This document shows positions 7,293 through 12,710 of a DNA stretch of 12,710 bases, one piece after another (the first letter of the stretch is position 1; every line of letters begins with the position of its first letter). The position numbers were made by a program, and so were the translations under genes. The DNA comes from an uncultured Ruminococcus sp. (GTDB taxonomy: Bacteria > Bacillota > Clostridia > Oscillospirales > Acutalibacteraceae). Location: NCBI GenBank assembly GCA_946414115.1, contig CAMKNF010000046.1, positions 1 through 12,710 of the forward strand, given 5' to 3'. Under the pieces are notes generated by a model. That model ran no database searches. It worked only from the letters and a program-made list of their open reading frames with translations, and had not been told where the DNA came from.

Positions 7293-7570
7293 TGTTTCTT
7301 CATCTTGGGCAGGAAACGGTTATCACAACCGAAAGTATTGTCGCAATGTTTGACATTGACGCCTGCACCGTTTCGAAAAAGACGAGGGATTTCCTCGCAA
7401 AAGCCGAAAAAAACGGCGAGGTTGTAAACGTTTCGTACGAACTTCCGAAGTCGTTTGTCGTGTGCGAAAAGCAAGGTAAAACCGTTGTGTACATCACCCA
7501 GCTTTCAACAAAAACACTTTTATCGAGAACAGAGTCGAGTACCTCGACACACAAATTTCCGAATATGTAA
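7292..7570 (+). CDS. remB: DUF370/RemB-like regulator with repeat-derived C terminus
   Basis: A 92-aa protein beginning MFLHLGQETVITTESIVAMFDID, with LPKSFVVCEKQGKTVVYITQLSTKTLLSR further on, which fits the RemA/RemB (DUF370) family. In B. subtilis YaaB/RemB sits at the same place between recF and gyrB and belongs to the matrix-gene regulator family; its own target here is unknown. The ATG at 7292 has GGGGAGG at 7278-7284 with 7-nt spacing. The ending SSTSTHKFPNM is not family-like. It is encoded by 7534-7570, which is an inverted copy of a repeat module found downstream of gyrB, so the original 3' end was probably replaced. Confidence 0.88.
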   Translation: MFLHLGQETVITTESIVAMFDIDACTVSKKTRDFLAKAEKNGEVVNVSYELPKSFVVCEKQGKTVVYITQLSTKTLLSRTESSTSTHKFPNM

Positions 7571-7602
7571 TAATTCGTATTGTATGGAAAAGTTTGTTTG
7601 CT
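7534..7602 (-). repeat. Inverted copy of the repeat right-end module, overlapping remB
   Basis: Read on the minus strand, 7602-7534 begins AGCAAACAAACTTTTCCA and ends in GTCGAGGTACTCGAC. Positions 11268-11335 match it over almost the whole length with one indel and only a few other differences. The hairpin GTCGAG-TAC-CTCGAC (7534-7548) lies inside the remB reading frame. Confidence 0.85.
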
Positions 7603-7754
7603 GATTTTAAATTGATTTATAGGCAACGTTTTCTTTACAGACGTAGGGACACGGCGTGCCGTGTCCGCATTGGCAATCAAACTTTACCGATTAAACTGTA
7701 GTTATAGAGAAAAACAAACTTTTCCGTAAGGGACGGCTTCCCAGACGTCCCTAC
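7603..7754 (+). repeat. Mosaic repeat, copy B
   Basis: The left part (7605-7630, ATTTATAGGCAACGTT) matches copies A and C. It is followed by a hairpin unit at 7643-7668 (GGACACGGC/GCCGTGTCC) and, exactly 83 bp on, a second at 7726-7754 (AGGGACG/CGTCCCT). Together 7643-7754 have perfect 8-bp inverted ends, GTAGGGAC and GTCCCTAC. This fills most of the 243-bp gap after remB. I see no strong promoter for the next gene in it. Confidence 0.8.
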
Positions 7755-7813
7755 AGAATAAAAAAATATAAATACAAACACACCGTTTTTTATCATAGAG
7801 GTGACATAAATAA

Positions 7814-8539
7814 ATGGAAAACAAAAAATGTCCATATTGTTCAAAACGAATTTCATATGTTTCCGCATATGCAAGCAGGCGAAAGGCTGAATACGTGTGC
7901 GAGCGATGCGGAAAGGAAAGCAAGGTTGTCGTAAACCGCAAGGTTGTGCTTGCGTTTGTGCTTTCGGCTGTAATTTCCGTTGCAATTATGGCAGGCTGGA
8001 TTTTTGCAGGTCTTGCTCATAATCCGCTCGGAATTTTGCTTGTAGCCGTTCCGTTTATAATTTTTACGGTGATTTCCCCGAAATTCATAAAATTCGTTCC
8101 GCTTAAAAAGTACAAAAAATCTATGGAGGCACGCAAAGCCGGCATTGAATATTCCGACAATCTTATGACCTCCGAGCTTGAAGAAAACGAGGGCTACACC
8201 TTCGGTGCGTCAACCGACACAGGCTCTGATTTCAAGATAAATTCAGACGTTTTCAATACGATTAGAGCTGAACGCAACGCCGCAAGAGAAAAGCTTATGG
8301 ACGATGAGCTAATATCTGACTCCTCTGAAATTAAGAAACCGGCTGAAAGCAATGAAAGTTACGTTCCCGTAATCAAGAACGTAAGTGAAAAACATTCGTC
8401 CGATGACGTTCCGCTTAAGAAGCTTCATTCCGACAACACTCCGAGAATGAGCAGAACACGCCACTACATTCCAGCGCAGGAAGAAAAAGAGCCGAAAAAG
8501 CCCGACGGCAACCGATATTCGGCGAACAGGAAGTTCTGA
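7814..8539 (+). CDS. Zinc-ribbon membrane protein with long hydrophilic tail
   Basis: The 241-aa protein has no function I can assign. An N-terminal zinc ribbon has cysteines C6/C9 and C29/C32 (CPYC and CERC, 19 residues apart), resembling the CXXC-20-CXXC small-protein type. A basic linker follows, then two transmembrane helices (about 43-66 and 70-93) in a hairpin, and a charged, probably disordered tail of about 145 residues rich in Glu, Lys and Ser (ending GNRYSANRKF). Both termini are predicted cytoplasmic. ATG 7814 has GAGGTG at 7798-7803 with 10-nt spacing. The next gene, 5 nt downstream, has the same ribbon-plus-hairpin layout, so they are likely paralogues acting together. Codon use looks like that of the neighbours. 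Confidence 0.85.
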   Translation: MENKKCPYCSKRISYVSAYASRRKAEYVCERCGKESKVVVNRKVVLAFVLSAVISVAIMAGWIFAGLAHNPLGILLVAVPFIIFTVISPKFIKFVPLKKYKKSMEARKAGIEYSDNLMTSELEENEGYTFGASTDTGSDFKINSDVFNTIRAERNAAREKLMDDELISDSSEIKKPAESNESYVPVIKNVSEKHSSDDVPLKKLHSDNTPRMSRTRHYIPAQEEKEPKKPDGNRYSANRKF

Positions 8540-8544
8540 TAAAT

Positions 8545-8838
8545 ATGTTTAAATTACCCGTTTGTCCCCATTGCAAAACGATTTACAGATACAAAGACGT
8601 TAAAAAAGAAGAAGTCAAAAAAGAGTGCACGTGCTACCACTGCGGCAAAAAATTCAGAGTATCAAAAAAGAAAATTTTAATTTTATTTTTAATAATTGCA
8701 TTAATTACTGCAATTTTTGACGTTCTGGCACTGTGTATGATAGCAGGTACAAGCTTTATAGGACTGATGATTTTAAATATAATCGCAGTAACGGCAGGAT
8801 TTTTCCTGATACCTTATTTCGTGGAATTTAAAAAGTAA
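8545..8838 (+). CDS. Small zinc-ribbon membrane protein, partner of the upstream gene
   Basis: The 97-aa protein has no known function. It has the zinc ribbon CPHC (C7/C10) and CYHC (C30/C33), also 19 residues apart, with an extra Cys28. A very basic segment (KKFRVSKKK) and two transmembrane helices (about 43-67 and 69-93) follow. This is the same architecture as the N-terminal 95 residues of the preceding protein, without its tail. The start ATG at 8545 has AGGAAG at 8528-8533 inside the upstream gene, consistent with coupling. It is followed by a MITE-like element and then gyrB. Confidence 0.83.
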   Translation: MFKLPVCPHCKTIYRYKDVKKEEVKKECTCYHCGKKFRVSKKKILILFLIIALITAIFDVLALCMIAGTSFIGLMILNIIAVTAGFFLIPYFVEFKK

Positions 8839-8866
8839 AAATTTAACCGCATTATTTCAACATAAA

Positions 8867-8946
8867 TGTAGGGAACGGTCTTGACCGTTCCGATAGTTTC
8901 AGATGTTTGCTGTATTTTTGCGGAATGGTCAAGACCATTCCCTACA
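8867..8946. repeat. MITE-like double-hairpin element before gyrB
   Basis: The 80-bp unit has 25-bp inverted ends differing at only two positions (GTAGGGAACGGTCTTGACCG... against GTAGGGAATGGTCTTGACCA...). Each end is itself palindromic: GGAACGGTC/GACCGTTCC on the left and GGAATGGTC/GACCATTCC on the right. The two differences keep pairing within each arm. The centre is 28 bp. No target duplication is evident. Confidence 0.92.
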
Positions 8947-8979
8947 CTATGGAGCAGTGATACACTGTCGGAGGTAAAT

Positions 8980-11025
8980 ATGGATAAAGAAGTTTATGAA
9001 GTAAATGAATTGATTGAGAAAATTGAAAATAACAACAAAGAGGAACTGGATAACGAGTCCGAAGTTATCGAGGATTTCAGCGACGAATCCAAGGTCGAAA
9101 TGACAAAGGTTGAGCAGGAATACGGCGCTGATGAAATTCAGGTTCTCGAAGGTCTTGAAGCCGTAAGAAAACGCCCCGGTATGTACATTGGCTCTACAGG
9201 TCCGAGAGGACTTCATCACCTTGTTTACGAAATCGTCGATAACTCAATTGACGAGGCTCTTGCAGGCTACTGCACCAAAATCGACGTTGTAATCGAGGAC
9301 GGCGACATCATCAGAGTAACCGACAACGGACGTGGTATTCCCGTCGGCGTAAACAGCAAAACAGGACTTCCTGCCGTTACGGTTGTATTCACCGTTCTCC
9401 ATGCAGGCGGCAAGTTCGGCGGCGGCGGTTACAAGGTTTCGGGCGGTCTGCACGGCGTTGGTGCGTCCGTTGTAAACGCACTTTCCGAGTGGCTCGAGGT
9501 TAAGGTATGCGACGGTGAGGACGTTTATTTCCAGCGTTACGAAAGAGGAAAAATCATCACTCCGCTTGAAAAAATCGGCAAGTCAGACGTAAAGGGAACA
9601 GAAGTAAGATTCAAGGCTGACCCCGAGGTGTTCAAAGAAACCACCGTTTACGATTATTCTGTGCTTGAAAGACGTCTGCGTGAACAGGCGTTCCTCAATG
9701 CAGGCGTTCATATTGAGCTTCGTGACGAGCGTGACGCTGAAAATATTATTAAAAACAACTTTGTTTACGAGGGCGGCATAAAAAGCTTTATTGATTTTAT
9801 TCACAAGAAACGCTCACTTGAAGTTATCCACCCCGACGTAATTTACTTTGCCGCAAAGAATGAGGAGGATACCATTGCAGTTGAAATTGCAATGCAGTAC
9901 AACGAAAGCTACAACGAAAATATTTTAACATTTGCCAACAATATCCACACCACAGACGGCGGTACTCACGAAGAGGGATTCAAACGTGCGTTGACCTATG
10001 TTATGAACGAATACGCACGCAAATTCGGCAAATTAAAAGAAAACGACAAGAATTTAAGCGGTGAGGACGTAAGAGAAGGCTTGACTGCAATCGTCAGCGT
10101 AAAGCTAAAAGAGGCGCAGTTTGAAGGTCAGACCAAGGCAAAGCTCGGCAACACCGAGGTAAGAACAATGGTCGATAAGCTGATGCGTGAAAAGCTGTCA
10201 GTTTATCTTGAAGAAAATCCCGCTGTTGCAAAGGCAATTTTCGAGAAGTCGCTCGCATCTGCAAGGGCAAGAGAGGCGGCAAGAAAGGCGAGGGAGAGCG
10301 TAAGAAGAAAGTCTGCGCTTGAATCGGCACAGCTCCCCGGTAAGCTTGCCGACTGTCAGTCGAAGGACAGCAGTGAAACCGAGATTTTCATTGTCGAGGG
10401 TGACTCGGCCGGCGGCTCTGCAAAGGGCGGACGTGACAGAAGAATACAGGCAATTCTTCCTCTGTGGGGTAAGATGCTCAACGTTGAAAAGGCAAGAATT
10501 GACAAGGTTTATGGCAACGATAAGCTGATGCCCGTAATTACTGCACTCGGAACGGGTATCGGCGATGAATTTGATATTAACAAATTAAGATACGATAAAG
10601 TAATCATTATGGCGGATGCCGATGTTGACGGCTCGCACATCAGGACGCTTTTGCTTACGTTCTTCTTCAGATATATGCGTCCTCTCGTAGAGGAAGGCCA
10701 CGTGTACATTGCACAGCCTCCGCTTTACAGAATCACGAAGAACAAGGACCATAAGTACGCCTACTCCGATATTGAGCGTGACCAGATTTTGTCGCAGATT
10801 GAGGGAAAAAGCGAAATTCAGCGTTACAAAGGTCTTGGTGAAATGGACGCCGAACAGCTCTGGGAAACAACAATGAATCCCGAAACACGACTTATGTTAA
10901 GAGTTGAATTAAGCGACGCCGAAGCCGCAGACGAAACCTTTACAATCCTTATGGGCGACAAGGTTGAGCCGAGAAGAGAGTTCATTGAAAAGAACGCAAA
11001 ATACGTTCAGAATCTGGATGTTTAA
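8980..11025 (+). CDS. gyrB: DNA gyrase subunit B
   Basis: A 681-aa ATPase subunit of gyrase, which with GyrA introduces negative supercoils ahead of the fork. It has GHKL ATPase motifs EIVDNSIDE (84-92), DNGRGIP (115-121) and a glycine-rich lid GGKFGGGGYKVSGGLHGVG (143-161). QTKAKLGN (384-391) carries the transducer lysine. The Toprim domain has EGDSAGGSA (473-481) and DADVDGSH (546-553), and QRYKGLGEM (614-622) is C-terminal. The length is that of short Gram-positive GyrB. The start at 8980 has CGGAGG at 8969-8974, 5 nt upstream. The frame stays open back into the MITE, but those codons are not GyrB-like. About 45 mostly acidic residues precede the usual N terminus. The Lys/Arg position in LPLxGK is Trp496. 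Confidence 0.98.
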   Translation: MDKEVYEVNELIEKIENNNKEELDNESEVIEDFSDESKVEMTKVEQEYGADEIQVLEGLEAVRKRPGMYIGSTGPRGLHHLVYEIVDNSIDEALAGYCTKIDVVIEDGDIIRVTDNGRGIPVGVNSKTGLPAVTVVFTVLHAGGKFGGGGYKVSGGLHGVGASVVNALSEWLEVKVCDGEDVYFQRYERGKIITPLEKIGKSDVKGTEVRFKADPEVFKETTVYDYSVLERRLREQAFLNAGVHIELRDERDAENIIKNNFVYEGGIKSFIDFIHKKRSLEVIHPDVIYFAAKNEEDTIAVEIAMQYNESYNENILTFANNIHTTDGGTHEEGFKRALTYVMNEYARKFGKLKENDKNLSGEDVREGLTAIVSVKLKEAQFEGQTKAKLGNTEVRTMVDKLMREKLSVYLEENPAVAKAIFEKSLASARAREAARKARESVRRKSALESAQLPGKLADCQSKDSSETEIFIVEGDSAGGSAKGGRDRRIQAILPLWGKMLNVEKARIDKVYGNDKLMPVITALGTGIGDEFDINKLRYDKVIIMADADVDGSHIRTLLLTFFFRYMRPLVEEGHVYIAQPPLYRITKNKDHKYAYSDIERDQILSQIEGKSEIQRYKGLGEMDAEQLWETTMNPETRLMLRVELSDAEAADETFTILMGDKVEPRREFIEKNAKYVQNLDV

Positions 11026-11343
11026 GCGGTGTGCCACCGTAGGCAATTCGAGAATAAAAATCGGATTGTACGGATGAAACGGTATCCCGACCATTAAATT
11101 TATAAATTGGTAACGTTTGTTTTCAGTCGTAGGGACATGGCGTGCCGTGTCCGCAGTGATTATCAAAAATAACCGATTATATCAACATTATTGTAACTGA
11201 CAAACGTCTGCGTAGGGGACGGGTTCCTACACGTCCCGAAACGCTGCTAATCTATCAACATAAATATAGCAAACAAACCTTTCCACACAACACGCACATT
11301 ATAAATACGGAAATTTGCGTGTCGAGGCACTCGACCCGAATTA
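11026..11343 (+). repeat. Large mosaic repeat, copy C (after gyrB)
   Basis: It begins at the first base after the gyrB stop with a small hairpin (CGGTG-TGC-CACCG). The segment 11041-11117 aligns gap-free with 4301-4377. Hairpin units follow at 11129-11154 and, 83 bp on, at 11212-11237, then AACGCTGC and the right-end module 11268-11335 with hairpin GTCGAG-GCA-CTCGAC. This fills the 334-bp gap before the thioesterase gene. I see no reading frame or clear promoter in it. Confidence 0.83.
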
Positions 11344-11359
11344 AAAAAGGGGGATTAAA

Positions 11360-11791
11360 ATGCATTCAAGGTCAAAAATCACAGTAAGATACGCCGAAAC
11401 CGACAAAATGGGAATTGCTCACCATTCAAACTATCCCGTTTGGTACGAGGTCGGCAGGTCTGATTATATAAAAATGTTCGGCACAAGCTACACTGAAATG
11501 GAAGAAGCTGGAGTTATGACCCCTCTGCGCAATCTCAACTGTCATTTCAAGCTCCCTGCCTGCTACGAGGACGAGCTTATTATCCGTACCTGGTGCACGG
11601 CTATGTCAGCTGCACGAATTGAGTTTTCCTATACGGTAAAGCGCATTGAGCCTGACGGCAGTGAAACCGAGCTCGGCTACGGCTCAACAGAGCACGGCTT
11701 TGTCGACTCAAAGACCTTCCGCCCCTGCAATGTCAGAAAAAGACTCCCCGATTTGTATGAAAAGATTAATAATAATATAAAACATTTCTGA
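11360..11791 (+). CDS. Acyl-CoA thioesterase of the YbgC/4HBT hotdog family
   Basis: A 143-aa single hotdog-fold thioesterase, expected to hydrolyse short acyl-CoA or acyl-ACP thioesters in the cytoplasm. The N-terminal motif RYAETDKMGIAHHSNY (10-25) gives the catalytic Asp15, with His22 seven residues on and the H-x-x-Y pattern of YbgC-like enzymes. The rest (LNCHFKLPACYEDELIIRTW, then ARIEFSYTVKR) follows the fold's strand order. A substrate cannot be assigned. The ATG at 11360 has AAGGGGG at 11347-11353 with 6-nt spacing. It lies between gyrB and gyrA and ends 54 nt before gyrA with no terminator between, so it may be co-transcribed with gyrA. Confidence 0.9.
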   Translation: MHSRSKITVRYAETDKMGIAHHSNYPVWYEVGRSDYIKMFGTSYTEMEEAGVMTPLRNLNCHFKLPACYEDELIIRTWCTAMSAARIEFSYTVKRIEPDGSETELGYGSTEHGFVDSKTFRPCNVRKRLPDLYEKINNNIKHF

Positions 11792-11845
11792 AACAGTTGT
11801 ATAACGGATTGATATTAAAATTCGATTTATATTCGAGGTAAAAAA

Positions 11846-12710
11846 ATGGATAATGAACGCAATGAACAATTGAATAATGCAAAAATTATTGACGTAGATT
11901 TGCAAAATGAGATGCGCAAGAGCTTTCTCGATTACTCAATGAGCGTAATCGTTGCACGTGCGCTCCCCGATGTGCGTGACGGCTTGAAGCCTGTTCACAG
12001 ACGTATTCTCTACACAATGTACGAAAGAGGTCTTGAACCGTCAAAGCCCTACCATAAGTGCGCCGATACGGTAGGTTCGGTGCTCGGTGCGTACCACCCT
12101 CACGGTGACGCATCTGTTTATGACGCTATGGTAAGACTTGCGCAGGACTTCTCAATGAGATATATGCTCGTTGACGGTCACGGTAACTTCGGCTCTGTTG
12201 ACGGCGACCCGCCTGCTGCTTACCGTTATACAGAGGCGAGAATGAGCAAAATTTCTATGGAAATGCTCACCGACATTGACAAGGATACCGTTAATTTCAG
12301 TCCCAACTACGACGACCGTCTTAAAGAGCCTGATGTGCTTCCCAGCCGTTTTCCGAATCTTCTCGTAAACGGCTCAAGCGGTATTGCCGTTGGTATGGCT
12401 ACGAACATTCCTCCGCACAACCTCGGCGAAACAATTGACGCAGTCTGTATGCTTATTGACCATCCCGACGCAGAGGTTGCCGAGCTTATGGAGTGCATTC
12501 CCGGTCCCGACTTCCCGACAGGCGGAATCATTATGGGCAGAAGCGGAATCCGTGCCGCTTACGCAACCGGTAAGGGAAAAATCACCGTTCGTGCAAAGAC
12601 GGAAATTGTAGAGGGCAAGAACGGCAGATTCAAGATTATCGTTACCGAGCTTCCGTATCAGGTCAACAAGGCAAGGCTCATTGAGCATATTGCCGACCTT
12701 GTAAAGGACA
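11846..12710 (+). CDS. gyrA: DNA gyrase subunit A, 5' part
   Basis: The first 288 residues of GyrA, open through the window end. This is the DNA breakage-reunion subunit of gyrase. Typical features are DYSMSVIVARALPDVRDGLKPVHRRIL, the YHPHGD stretch (83-88), the catalytic Tyr128 in RYTEAR (127-132) and LPSRFPNLLVNGSSGIAVGM. The quinolone-determining region reads GDASVYDA (87-94), so the residue equivalent to E. coli Ser83 is Ala89, while Asp93 (E. coli Asp87) is kept. M. tuberculosis GyrA has the same Ala. The ATG at 11846 has GAGG at 11835-11838, 7 nt upstream. About 20 variable residues precede the conserved start. The C-terminal DNA-wrapping domain is outside the window. Confidence 0.98.
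   Translation, partial: MDNERNEQLNNAKIIDVDLQNEMRKSFLDYSMSVIVARALPDVRDGLKPVHRRILYTMYERGLEPSKPYHKCADTVGSVLGAYHPHGDASVYDAMVRLAQDFSMRYMLVDGHGNFGSVDGDPPAAYRYTEARMSKISMEMLTDIDKDTVNFSPNYDDRLKEPDVLPSRFPNLLVNGSSGIAVGMATNIPPHNLGETIDAVCMLIDHPDAEVAELMECIPGPDFPTGGIIMGRSGIRAAYATGKGKITVRAKTEIVEGKNGRFKIIVTELPYQVNKARLIEHIADLVKD

Noticed and set aside
7677..7985. Minus-strand open frames after remB
   Set aside because: They run through repeat B and the antisense of the zinc-ribbon gene, with no ribosome site or recognisable product.
8881..8979. In-frame TTG extension of gyrB (33 extra codons)
   Set aside because: Most of it is the MITE-like element, and the ATG at 8980 has a well-placed CGGAGG.
9824..9949. 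DnaA-box-like TTATCCACC (9824-9832) and ATATCCACA (9941-9949)
   Set aside because: Both are isolated inside gyrB and are explained by conserved codons (VIHP, NIHT).
11321..11335. Hairpin GTCGAG-GCA-CTCGAC as a terminator before the thioesterase gene
   Set aside because: The stem is short and there is no T tract after it. It is better explained as part of the repeat right-end module.
11953..11968. parS-like half site GTTGCACGTG
   Set aside because: Only the left half fits the TGTTNCACGTGAAACA palindrome. The right half has no match, and it encodes conserved GyrA residues.

Overview
The window reads as the replication-origin neighbourhood of a low-GC member of the Bacillota, most likely a Clostridia/Ruminococcaceae-type gut bacterium. 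That placement is inferred from the dnaA-dnaN-S4-recF-remB-gyrB-gyrA order, the strong AGGAGG-type ribosome sites, the AT-rich intergenic DNA and protein sequence character. No database search was possible.

Layout. Positions 1-1699 hold the 3' end of parB and a full serS, both on the + strand and pointing at the origin. A bidirectional terminator (1742-1773) separates them from a short minus-strand operon of two small membrane proteins (DUF4234, then DUF2752). A divergent intergenic region (2657-2952) carries opposing promoters and a 15-bp perfect inverted repeat. Then come dnaA, a 491-bp dnaA-dnaN gap (repeat DNA followed by an AT-rich, origin-like stretch), dnaN overlapping an S4-domain gene (yaaA), recF touching remB (1-nt overlap), two adjacent genes for small zinc-ribbon membrane proteins, gyrB, a YbgC-like thioesterase and the 5' part of gyrA.

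How the genes work together. DnaA, the beta clamp, RecF and gyrase form the replication start and fork-maintenance set. ParB organises the origin region, and RemB and the S4 protein are the usual small companions. SerRS, the thioesterase, the DUF pair and the zinc-ribbon pair are passengers.

The least ordinary part is the non-coding DNA. Almost every larger gap contains copies of a mosaic repeat family with GTAGGG...CCCTAC ends and GC-rich hairpins. Two copies begin at the first base after the stop codons of dnaA and gyrB. One copy, inverted, supplies the last codons of remB. Another lies against the recF start codon and holds its only good Shine-Dalgarno sequence. Near the origin I see no consensus DnaA box in the two gaps flanking dnaA. 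DnaA has changed residues at the base-reading positions of its DNA-binding signature, and a helically phased AACA array and a DnaA-trio-like tract lie before dnaN. Together these suggest a diverged origin.
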